DNA of 64,000 nt from JADJRH01 sp046351455 (lineage in GTDB: Bacteria; Myxococcota_A; Polyangia; Polyangiales; Polyangiaceae). The translations under genes were made by a program, and so were the position numbers. The DNA lies in contig JAXLYM010000005.1 of NCBI GenBank assembly GCA_046351455.1, forward strand, positions 248,001-312,000. Direction: 5' to 3'. Under the pieces are notes generated by a model. It did no database searches and had not been told where the DNA came from. It saw only the letters and a list, made by a program, of their open reading frames with translations. This document shows, piece by piece, positions 17,743 to 25,093 of the stretch (within the stretch, counting starts at the first letter, position 1; each line of letters starts with the position of its first letter).

Positions 17743-19095
17743 TCACTTGGGATCGATGCGGTAAATCTGCCCGTACAGACTGACCACGTACACCTCACCG
17801 AAGTTGTCCTGACCGAAGGACGAGATCGCGTCCGGCGGCATCAGGTCCGCGGTGATGTCCGTGGGCGTCACGGACGCCGAGCTCCCGTCCCACGCGAACA
17901 TCCACATCTTCTTCGTCACGTAGTCCGCGTAGAAGTACGTGCCGCGGAGGCCCGGCATCTTGGATCCTCGGTAAACGTAGCCTCCCGTGATCGACTTGCC
18001 GGTGGAGATGTGGTCGTACTCCGTGACGGGCAGCGTGAGCCCGCTCTGATCGCAGCCGTTCATCGGCGAGAAGCAGTGGAGTCCCTCCATCGTATTCCAG
18101 CCGTAGTTCTTGCCACCCTGCCCGGCCTTCTCGATGTCGACCTCCTCGTACATGTCCTGTCCGACCTCCCCGATGTACATGTCGCCGGTGCACAGATCGA
18201 AGGAGAACCGCCACGGGTTGCGCACGCCGAGGTCCCAGATCTCCGGCTTTCCGCCCGTCATGTTGCCGGCGGGGATGCCGTACGGATCCCCGGAGTCCAC
18301 GTCGACGCGGAGCATCTTCGCGAGCCACGTCTGCATGTCCTGCCCGTTCCCCATCGGGTCCCCGCCGGAGCCGCCGTCGCCGAAGCCGATGTAGAGGAAG
18401 CCGTCCTTCGGGCTGAATTCGAGCGCGCCGCCGTTGTGGTTCGTGAACGGCTGCGCCTGATAAAAGAGCTCCTTCACCTGGTTCGGATCGGCCTTGTTCG
18501 GGTCCGAGGAGCGCTTGTATTCAACGATGTGCGTATCGCCCTTGGGGTTGTTGTCGGAGAACGGCCCTTCGCTGTAGTTGACGAAGAAGCGCCCGTTCTT
18601 CGCGTAGTCCGGGTGGAACGCGAGGCCCAGGAGCCCTTGTTCTTGGTGGTACCCGTTCGGCGCGTCCGGGTTCGCGACGATGTCCTGGATATCGAGGAAC
18701 GGCTCGGCGGACGTCTGCCCGTCCTGCACGATCCAGATCTTGCCCGTCTGCTCGACGACGAACAGCCGATCGTTGTCGCCCGGCGCCGCCTTCACCTGGA
18801 TCGGCCGCGAGAACCCGGAGGCCACCTGGGTCAACTGGAGCGCCGGAGCGGCGCCGTCCGGAGGCGAGCAGTCGTAGTCGTGCGTGACGGTGGCCCCGCC
18901 GGAGCCGCCGGTGCCGCCCGACGCGCCGGCGCCGCCCGCGCCCGCGGTGCTCGTGGAGCCTCCCGTGGACGTGGACGAAGAGCCGCCTTGACTGTGGGTA
19001 TCGGAGCCGCCGCACCCCACGAGGAGCGGCGAGAAGAGGAGCGCCGCGAGGGGCGCGGTGATTACGACAAGGCCAGAGGAAAAAGGATATCTCAT
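17743..19095 (-). CDS. PQQ-dependent glucose/sorbosone-type sugar dehydrogenase lipoprotein
   Basis: A 450-residue predicted lipoprotein (lipobox in FSPLLVGCGGSD) with a Ser/Thr/Gly linker (about 35-70). It is followed by the six-bladed propeller of the soluble glucose dehydrogenase/sorbosone dehydrogenase family. Family marks are FSRPIQVKAAPGDNDRLFVVEQTGKIWIV, EQGLLGLAFHPDYAKNGRFFVNYS, NHNGGALEFSPKDGFLYIGFGDGG (with the conserved His) and GVRNPWRFSFDLCTGDMYIGEVGQD. Such enzymes oxidise aldose sugars or related alcohols in the periplasm using PQQ and calcium. The true substrate cannot be told from sequence, and many family members have no known substrate. Confidence 0.85.
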   Translation of the reverse strand: MRYPFSSGLVVITAPLAALLFSPLLVGCGGSDTHSQGGSSSTSTGGSTSTAGAGGAGASGGTGGSGGATVTHDYDCSPPDGAAPALQLTQVASGFSRPIQVKAAPGDNDRLFVVEQTGKIWIVQDGQTSAEPFLDIQDIVANPDAPNGYHQEQGLLGLAFHPDYAKNGRFFVNYSEGPFSDNNPKGDTHIVEYKRSSDPNKADPNQVKELFYQAQPFTNHNGGALEFSPKDGFLYIGFGDGGSGGDPMGNGQDMQTWLAKMLRVDVDSGDPYGIPAGNMTGGKPEIWDLGVRNPWRFSFDLCTGDMYIGEVGQDMYEEVDIEKAGQGGKNYGWNTMEGLHCFSPMNGCDQSGLTLPVTEYDHISTGKSITGGYVYRGSKMPGLRGTYFYADYVTKKMWMFAWDGSSASVTPTDITADLMPPDAISSFGQDNFGEVYVVSLYGQIYRIDPK

Positions 19096-19168
19096 CCCCC
19101 CACGATACCGAAGAACGCCCGCGGGGGAAGGCCCGAGGGAGGCAATTTGCCCCGCGGGTCCGCGCTGT

Positions 19169-22150
19169 TCACTTCTTGGGCTTCTTCTTCGCCCACGGAT
19201 CGATGAGGCCGTCCGATTTCTGCGGCGCCGGAGCGGGGCTGTTCGGTGAAGGGGCCTGTGTGGGCGGGGTCGCTCCGAAGGGATCCGCCGGGCCCGCGGG
19301 GCCCTTGCCGTTCTTGCCGTTCTTGCCGTTCGCCCACGGATCCAAGAGGCCCGAAGAGCCGGTGTCCGCCTTCTTGTCCGCCTTCGGGGCCGGGAGCTTC
19401 AAGGCCTTTCGCAGACTCGGCTCCTGGACTGCCCGCTTCGCCACGCACAGGTGAATGGCCTCCAGCGCGGCGGCGAGGTTGCGCGGGCCGCCGTCCAGCT
19501 TCTGGATGCGCTCCTGGAACAGCGAGGACAGCGCGTCCGCGTGCGCTCGGTCGCAGAAAACAGCGCCCATCCAGGGGAGCGCGCCGCGGCGGGACGGGGG
19601 ACGCTTCGCCGCGATCTCGTCCACGTGCGCGCCGAACCACTGCCACGCGGCGTCGCGCGTCTCCGGCGCGCCGAGCTGCTGATCGAGGATGGCCGTCAGT
19701 TGCGGCTGCGGGACCCGCGGATCGAACGTGAACGCGAGCGCGCGGGCCGCCAGATCCGGAGCGCGCGCCGAGCCGATCGCCGCGATGAGCCGGTTCCTCA
19801 CGATGTCCGACGTCGTCCGATCCAGCGTGCGCACGAGGTGATCGAAGAACGGCGCGTCCGCCTCCTCCGCGGCCGCAGCGAGGCAGATGCCCGCGAGATC
19901 GCTGTCCACCGCGTCCGTGTGCAATTGCCCGTCTCCCCCGTAGCCCACGAACGCGCGCCCCTTCGCGATGGCCTCTTTGCGCACCGTGGGATCGTGTGCG
20001 GTGAACACCATGAACCCGAGCACGTCCCCGCGCAGCGTCCGCCGGTCGTCGTCCTCCGTCTGCCCCTTCTTCGCCTCCCACCCGAGCGCCTTCCACGCGG
20101 GCGCCAGCGCCTTCTGAGCGGCCTTCTCCACGGCGGCGCGATCGGCCCCGGAGAACCACGAGCGCGCCACGCGATAAGGCTCCATCGCCGCCTGCACCAC
20201 CTCGCGCTCCGAGTCCTTCACGAGCGGCAACAGGAGCGGCAGCACGTCCGCCACCTCCGTCCCGCGCGTCCACGACGTGCGCAGCGCGTGCACGAGCGCG
20301 AGCCGCTCCGCGCGCGTGAGGTCCTTGTATCCGGCCGTCGCGAGCTTCTTCATGTCCGCGGGCGGCATCGAGAATACATAGTATCCGGCGGCGTCCGCGT
20401 TCGGCATCACCCACGCGGGGCACGTCGTCGTCGGCAGCGGCAGCGAGCCCTCGGTCGTCGTGAGGAGCGTGCACGCCTCCTTGGTGCCTTTTCCGTCAGG
20501 CACCTTGGCGCACACCGGGATCTGCCACGTTCGATTCGGATCGCCCGCGGATCCAAGGGGAAGGTGACGACTCTGCTTCAGCGACAGGAAGCTACCGCCG
20601 CCGCCGCACACGAGCTTCGCCTCCACGAGCGGGACGCCCGGCTGGTTCACGAACGTGCGGAACGGAGCGCCGACGTCGCGCCCCGCGGCCACCGAGAGCG
20701 CCGCGAACAGATCGTCCGCCGTCGCGTTGCCGCCGCGGTGCGCGCTCAGGTACGACGAGATGCCCGTGCGGAAGGCGTCCTTTCCGACCCACCGCTCGAA
20801 CATGCCAATCACGCCGGCGCCTTTTTCGTAGGTGATCCCGTCGAAGGCGTTCGAGATGTCGTTGTGGCTGCGGATGTCCTGCCGGATCTGGCGCGAGCTC
20901 ACGAGGCTGTCCAGCGCCATCGCGTCCTCGGTCGCGCGGATCTGGCCGACCGCCGCGCTGCTCTCGGGCCGCAGCTCGTTCACCGCGCGCGTCTCCATCC
21001 ACGTCGCGAAGGCCTCGTTGAGCCACACGTCGTCCCACCACGGCATCGTCACGAGATCGCCGAACCACTGGTGCGCGAGCTCGTGCGCCGTCACGGCCCA
21101 GAACGCGCGCTTCTGAGCGATCGGCGCCTTCGCCTCGTCGACGAGCAACAGCCACTCTCCGAACGTGATGGCGCCCGCGTTCTCCATGGCGCCGCGCTTG
21201 TCCGGCACCGCGATCAGATCGAGCTTGTCGAACGGGTACTCGATGCCGAAGTACTTTTCGAGGCCCGCCACGATCTCGCCGGCGTGCGCGAGCGCGTACG
21301 ACAGCTCCTTTCCGCGGCCCGCCGTGGCGACGCCGCGCAGCGCGAGGGGGCGCTTTCGCACTTCGTTCGCCGGGATTTCCGGCGCGGTCACGACGTCGAG
21401 CGGGCCGACCGCGAACGCGAGCAGGTAGCTCGGCAAGGGCGCTGTCGTCTTGAACGTCACGCGCGTCGTGTCGCCGGGCGCCTCCACCTGCGCGAGCTCG
21501 CTCGTGTTCGAGATCGCCTGCATTCCCCGAGGAACGAAGAGCGTCACGTCCCACGGGATCTTGAACGCCGGCTCGTCGAAGCACGGCAGCGCGCGCCTCG
21601 CCGCGGTCGCCTCGAACTGCGTGAAGGCGTACTTCTTCCCGCCGCGCTCGCTGACGAACAGGCCCTCATCCGAGTGCTGGAACGGAGCATCGTAGTCGAT
21701 GCGGATGCGCCCGCGCCCGGGTCCGATGGGCTGCGCGAGCCGCAGCGCCGCGACGCCCGAAGGGTCCACTTCCCCGTACGTGGCCTGGACCGGCGCCGAT
21801 CCGTCGATTCGCACGGTGGCCGAGCGAGGGTGGATGTCCTGTCCATGGAGCCAGATCACGTCACGCGGCTGGGTGAAGTCGACCTCGTATTCCACGGTGC
21901 CCGCGAACCGGTCGGTGCGCGGATCGATCTGGATCACGACGTTGCCCCGCAGCGGCCGCACGTCGCTCGGCAGCTTCCCGAGGGGCGCGGCCTCCGGCGG
22001 GAGCGCGGGCCGCGGAGGAGGCGCGCTCGTCACCGGCGGCGGCGGAACGAAAGGCCGAGGCGGCGGGATGGGAGCGCGCGGCTCGGACGGAATGCACCCG
22101 AGGAGCGTGACGACGGATCCGATGGCGAAGGTTCGAAGAGAGCGGCGCAC
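19169..22150 (-). CDS. M1-family zinc aminopeptidase (lipoprotein) with Pro/Lys-rich tail
   Basis: A 993-residue protein with a GTG start and lipoprotein signal (MRRSLRTFAIGSVVTLLGC, lipobox cysteine 19), then a Pro-rich linker. The M1 peptidase core has the substrate-binding GAMEN motif (320-324) and zinc site HELAHQWFGDLVT (356-360) with the third ligand in LNEAF (Glu379). An ERAP1-like helical C-terminal domain follows (about 560-900). The last ~80 residues are low complexity, with DPWANGKNGKNGKG and a repeated LxDPWA motif. It removes N-terminal residues from peptides, here probably in the periplasm or on the outer membrane. Nothing in the catalytic motifs is missing. Confidence 0.93.
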   Translation of the reverse strand: MRRSLRTFAIGSVVTLLGCIPSEPRAPIPPPRPFVPPPPVTSAPPPRPALPPEAAPLGKLPSDVRPLRGNVVIQIDPRTDRFAGTVEYEVDFTQPRDVIWLHGQDIHPRSATVRIDGSAPVQATYGEVDPSGVAALRLAQPIGPGRGRIRIDYDAPFQHSDEGLFVSERGGKKYAFTQFEATAARRALPCFDEPAFKIPWDVTLFVPRGMQAISNTSELAQVEAPGDTTRVTFKTTAPLPSYLLAFAVGPLDVVTAPEIPANEVRKRPLALRGVATAGRGKELSYALAHAGEIVAGLEKYFGIEYPFDKLDLIAVPDKRGAMENAGAITFGEWLLLVDEAKAPIAQKRAFWAVTAHELAHQWFGDLVTMPWWDDVWLNEAFATWMETRAVNELRPESSAAVGQIRATEDAMALDSLVSSRQIRQDIRSHNDISNAFDGITYEKGAGVIGMFERWVGKDAFRTGISSYLSAHRGGNATADDLFAALSVAAGRDVGAPFRTFVNQPGVPLVEAKLVCGGGGSFLSLKQSRHLPLGSAGDPNRTWQIPVCAKVPDGKGTKEACTLLTTTEGSLPLPTTTCPAWVMPNADAAGYYVFSMPPADMKKLATAGYKDLTRAERLALVHALRTSWTRGTEVADVLPLLLPLVKDSEREVVQAAMEPYRVARSWFSGADRAAVEKAAQKALAPAWKALGWEAKKGQTEDDDRRTLRGDVLGFMVFTAHDPTVRKEAIAKGRAFVGYGGDGQLHTDAVDSDLAGICLAAAAEEADAPFFDHLVRTLDRTTSDIVRNRLIAAIGSARAPDLAARALAFTFDPRVPQPQLTAILDQQLGAPETRDAAWQWFGAHVDEIAAKRPPSRRGALPWMGAVFCDRAHADALSSLFQERIQKLDGGPRNLAAALEAIHLCVAKRAVQEPSLRKALKLPAPKADKKADTGSSGLLDPWANGKNGKNGKGPAGPADPFGATPPTQAPSPNSPAPAPQKSDGLIDPWAKKKPKK

Positions 22151-22228
22151 GCGGCGAGGCTACCACCGAATTCGAATTGTGCGGATGTGCTCAGGTGCCC
22201 ACCCCCGGCCTTCGCTTCGCGAAGTCCG

Positions 22229-22236
22229 CCCCTCCC
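22229..22236. repeat. Left arm of hairpin repeat, copy 1 (interrupted by IS)
   Basis: CCCCTCCC pairs with GGGAGGGG at 23765-23772 if the intervening IS element and one target duplication are removed. The equivalent arms at 62070-62077 and 62101-62108 are CCCCGCCC/GGGCGGGG, so the stem is preserved by a compensatory change. Flanking blocks (GCCCACCCCCGG upstream, GGGACCGTTC downstream) are shared by both loci. Confidence 0.6.
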
Positions 22237-22243
22237 AAAGCGC

Positions 22244-22252
22244 CTGCTGCGC
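22244..22252. repeat. Target site duplication, left copy
   Basis: CTGCTGCGC immediately left of the IS end; the identical 9-mer is at 23749-23757. A 9-bp duplication is what IS50/Tn5-type transposases produce. Confidence 0.9.
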
Positions 22253-23748
22253 CTGAGCATTCATCGCATCTTCGGCTTCGCTCGAAGTGCTTTGAGAATT
22301 TTGGTGGCGATCGTGAGGTAGTGGAGGCCGCGTCCGATGGTGATGGTGCCGGGGGGGCCGCCGGAGGACTTTCCGGTGTAGCCGCCCAGGTCGGCGACCC
22401 ATCGGACGGCCTCAGCGAGAGTGGGGTGGTCGGACAGCACTTCGGTTCTCTTCTTCTGGTCCTCTTTCGCTATTCGGAGGGCTTCGAGCTCTAACGGAGA
22501 AAACTCGTCGGAGGCAGGACGGTCGGGTTGCTCTCGAGAGAGGCGTTTGAGGCGTTCGGCGCGAAGAGCCACAGCGGCCAGGAACGTAGCCCACTTGGTG
22601 GCCGCTGCGCGGCTGCGAAGCTGCATCGTCTCGACCCCGCACACCCCGCTCTTCCACGCGCGATGAAATTCTTCGATGCGCCAGCGCTGAGCGTAGCCGT
22701 CGATGATGAGGTCCACATCGCTGGGCGTGGCGATGGGATGGTTGGTCAGAAGGGTCCACACCACCGGCTTTTCCCGGCGGAGCCGTGTGTATCTCGCGGA
22801 CCAACACGACGTTGAGGGGCAGTCGATAATGCGACTTGGTCCACGCGTTGAGCAGGTCGAGCGGCACCGAGGTGGCATGAACCTCCAGCTCGGCTACGCG
22901 CTTCGTTCGACGAGGACCCGCAGGCACGTGCAGCTGTCGGCTGCTGTGGCGCACCGCTGTGTCCCGGGCATCGTGCAAGTAGCGCTTGATGCCCCGGGCC
23001 GTGCGCAGTCGTCGGTTGCTGCGCGAGCGCACCGTGAACCAGCACTCCGACTCGGCGAGCTTTCGCAGCACCGGCCACGCGTCGCCTTCGCGGTCCAGCT
23101 GAAACCACGCCCGCGTCTCGGAAGGCACAAACGCCTGCGCGCTCTGCTCGATCGCGTTGACCCAGTGCTGCGTCTCCTTCTCGGCGACTTTGCGTGCGGC
23201 GCTGCAGCGATGTCGGTGCTTCGGCTTGTGCTTCGGACGTGCCCACCACTGCAAGGTGCAAACCCCAGCGGAGAGCCGTTGGGACTGACCGCGATGGCGC
23301 CGAGCACCTTGAGCCCGCGGCCTCCTTGGGCATAACTACCGACAGCGCCAAAGTCCTTCTTTTTGCCCCGATCTGTCAGCGACAGGCTCGTCCCATCGAC
23401 CGGCACAAACACGAACGGATGCGAAGAACAGCGCTCCACGCACGCCTGCTGCATCGACTCCACCAGCGCTTCGACGCGCACATGGCGGCTCTCTAAAAAA
23501 TCGTACGCGGCCTGCCTCTCCGCGCTGTTTTGAAAGACGTCGCTCACCCGTCCGCTCGGCGACTGCGCCGCGCGCTCGGCTATCCTCACCGCCCGCACAC
23601 GTCGTCGCTCATCGCCGAAACGACCCCGTCCAAACTCCTCGTGCGCCCACCGACTCTCCGCCTGTTGCTCGACCTTCGCCATCGAGCACCACAAGCGTCA
23701 CGAGCACGAAGAATTCCGGGATTCGTACGAGATGGAACCAATGCTCAG
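22253..23748 (-). mobile_element. IS4-family insertion sequence, IS50/Tn5-like, 1496 bp
   Basis: The element is delimited by 19-bp imperfect inverted repeats, each beginning CTGAGCATT and sharing CATCT at positions 15-19 (15 of 19 positions match by eye). A perfect 9-bp direct duplication CTGCTGCGC flanks it. Tn5/IS50 ends are also 19 bp, begin CTG, and give 9-bp duplications. The single minus-strand gene encodes a Tn5-like transposase, now frameshifted. The element sits in intergenic repeat DNA between the M1 peptidase gene and tsaD. The intact duplication and readable termini suggest fairly recent insertion, whereas the coding frame is broken. The element may have arrived broken or have been inactivated later. 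Confidence 0.93.
22261..23682 (-). pseudogene. Tn5-like IS4-family transposase with two compensating frameshifts
   Basis: The N-terminal part (from the ATG at 23682) reads in one frame to about 23257. The middle reads in another frame to about 22785. The C-terminal part returns to the first frame and ends at 22261. Joined, this gives a protein of about 473 residues, close to Tn5 transposase (476). Recognisable parts are SRWAHEEFGRGRFGDERR at the N-terminus, VPVDGTSLSLTD (first catalytic Asp), REGDAWPVL (second Asp) and YAQRWRIEEFHRAWK, which fits the IS4-family Y-(2)-R-(3)-E-(6)-K signature. Site 1 lacks one base (GCACC/TTGCAG); site 2 has an extra A in an AAAA run. No standard slippery heptamer was seen, so decay is more likely than programmed shifting. 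Confidence 0.88.
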
Positions 23749-23757
23749 CTGCTGCGC
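23749..23757. repeat. Target site duplication, right copy
   Basis: CTGCTGCGC directly right of the IS end, identical to 22244-22252. Confidence 0.9.
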
Positions 23758-23764
23758 AGCCGCA

Positions 23765-23772
23765 GGGAGGGG
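23765..23772. repeat. Right arm of hairpin repeat, copy 1
   Basis: GGGAGGGG, complementary to 22229-22236. It is followed by GGACCGTTC, a block also found after the right arm of copy 2 and again at 62292-62301. Confidence 0.55.
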
Positions 23773-23840
23773 GACCGTTCTGTCCAATCGGCAATGCTCT
23801 ATAGCGGGTTCGATTCGTACCCAGCACACACGGCGCGAGC

Positions 23841-23890
23841 GGGGAGTGATACGAGGGGGCGGAGCCCCCTTGTAAAACGTCGAGGCCTGC
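23841..23890. repeat. Interspersed ~50-bp repeat with strong hairpin, copy 1
   Basis: This stretch matches 62454-62505 throughout, except for a 2-bp indel after TTGTAAA. It contains a 7-bp stem with 3-nt loop (AGGGGGC-GGA-GCCCCCT, 23854-23870) followed by TTGTAAA. A further shared block, GCGCCCCTTGTAAA, lies at 23964-23977 and at 62504-62517; at this locus it is separated from the main repeat by extra sequence. The rest of the 23758-23994 gap holds no gene I can support. Confidence 0.75.
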
Positions 23891-23950
23891 ACCCACTCAG
23901 CTGCGGACTCCGCGGAGCCAAGCTCCGCTCCGCCTCCGCTGAGCGGGCTA

Positions 23951-23966
23951 CGGCCTCCCAGTGGCG
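23951..23966. repeat. Inverted copy of the CCACTGGGAGGCC repeat block
   Basis: The reverse complement of these 16 bases (CGCCACTGGGAGGCCG) matches the core of the 42-bp direct repeats at 61879-61920 and 61977-62018. It lies just upstream of GCGCCCCTTGTAAA, next to the end of tsaD. Confidence 0.6.
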
Positions 23967-23994
23967 CCCCTTGTAAAATCACAAAAAGCGTCTG

Positions 23995-25068
23995 TCACCC
24001 GTGCTGATCGCGGCGGCCCCCGCCCTTGCGCGTGACCCGCAGCAATGCAGTCTTCGTCGAGGGGCCGAGGGTCGCGCCGTCGCGCTCTCCGCGGGCCAGG
24101 CGGAGCGCTCCGGCGTACGCGATCATCGCCGCGTTGTCGGTGCAGCTCGCGAACGGCGGCACGAAGAGGCGGATCTCGCGGCGCGCGCACACCTCGGCCA
24201 TCCGCGCGCGCAGGCCCCGGTTCGCCGCGACGCCGCCCGCGAGCACGATGCTCGAAAGGCCTTCTTTCTCCGCGGCGCGCACCGTCTTGCTCACGAGCAC
24301 GTCGACGACCGTGGCCTGGAACGCCGCGCACAGATCCGCGAGCGCCTGCCCTTCCGGCATCGCGGGCAACGACGCCACGTGCCGCGCCATCGCGCTCTTG
24401 ATGCCGGAGAAGCTGAACTCGAACGAGCGCCGATCCGACATGCCGCGCGGCAGCTCGACGCCGGCGCGCTTCGGATCTCCCTGCGATGCAAGGCGATCCA
24501 CGATCGGGCCGCCGGGATAGCCGAGGCCGAGGAGCTTCGCGACCTTGTCGAACGCCTCCCCCGCGGCGTCGTCGCGCGTCGCGCCGATCTCGTGCACGTC
24601 GCGCAGATCCGGGCTGTCCACGCGGTAAATCGCCGTGTGCCCGCCCGACACGAGCAGCGCCGCGAACGGGTACGCCGGCACCTCGCACTCGCTCCCCTTG
24701 CGCTGCAGAAACACCGCGAGCAGGTGCCCCACGAGGTGATCGACGCCGACCATCGGTTTGTCCGCGGCCCACGCGAGCCCCTTCGCCATCGAAAGGCCCA
24801 CGAGCAGCGCGCCCGAGAGCCCCGGCTGCGCGGTGACCGCGATCCCGTCCACGTCCGCGAGCGAAATGCCCGCCTGCGCGAGCGCCTCGTTCACCACCGG
24901 CGCCACGGCGCGCGCGTGGTCCCGCGACGCGATCTCCGGGACGACGCCGCCGTACGGCGCGTGCGCGGCGATCTGGCTCCGCACCACGTCGGAGAGCACG
25001 AGGCCCTGATCGGTGACGACCGCCGCCGCCGTCTCGTCGCACGAGCTTTCGATGCCGAGGACTCGCAT
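23995..25068 (-). CDS. tsaD: tRNA N6-adenosine threonylcarbamoyltransferase TsaD
   Basis: A 357-residue Kae1/TsaD ATPase-fold protein. The ATG at 25068 gives MRVLGIESSCDETAAAVV, the canonical start; an in-frame start 7 codons upstream is less likely. The metal-binding HxxxH is HLVGH (111-115), where many homologues have HxEGH. Other marks are FSFSGIKSA, VLAGGVAANRGLR and SCTDNAAMIA. With TsaB, TsaC and TsaE it forms the t6A modification at position 37 of ANN-decoding tRNAs and is normally essential. It follows the WbpDE-like fusion gene by 25 bp in the same direction. The other tsa genes are not in this window. Confidence 0.96.
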   Translation of the reverse strand: MRVLGIESSCDETAAAVVTDQGLVLSDVVRSQIAAHAPYGGVVPEIASRDHARAVAPVVNEALAQAGISLADVDGIAVTAQPGLSGALLVGLSMAKGLAWAADKPMVGVDHLVGHLLAVFLQRKGSECEVPAYPFAALLVSGGHTAIYRVDSPDLRDVHEIGATRDDAAGEAFDKVAKLLGLGYPGGPIVDRLASQGDPKRAGVELPRGMSDRRSFEFSFSGIKSAMARHVASLPAMPEGQALADLCAAFQATVVDVLVSKTVRAAEKEGLSSIVLAGGVAANRGLRARMAEVCARREIRLFVPPFASCTDNAAMIAYAGALRLARGERDGATLGPSTKTALLRVTRKGGGRRDQHG

Positions 25069-25093
25069 GGATGGCGCGACGCTTACCACGAAT

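Noticed and set aside
22777..23260. Programmed translational frameshift in the transposase
   Set aside because: Two shifts in opposite directions would be needed and no standard slippery heptamer or downstream structure was seen; Tn5-like transposases are normally single-frame.
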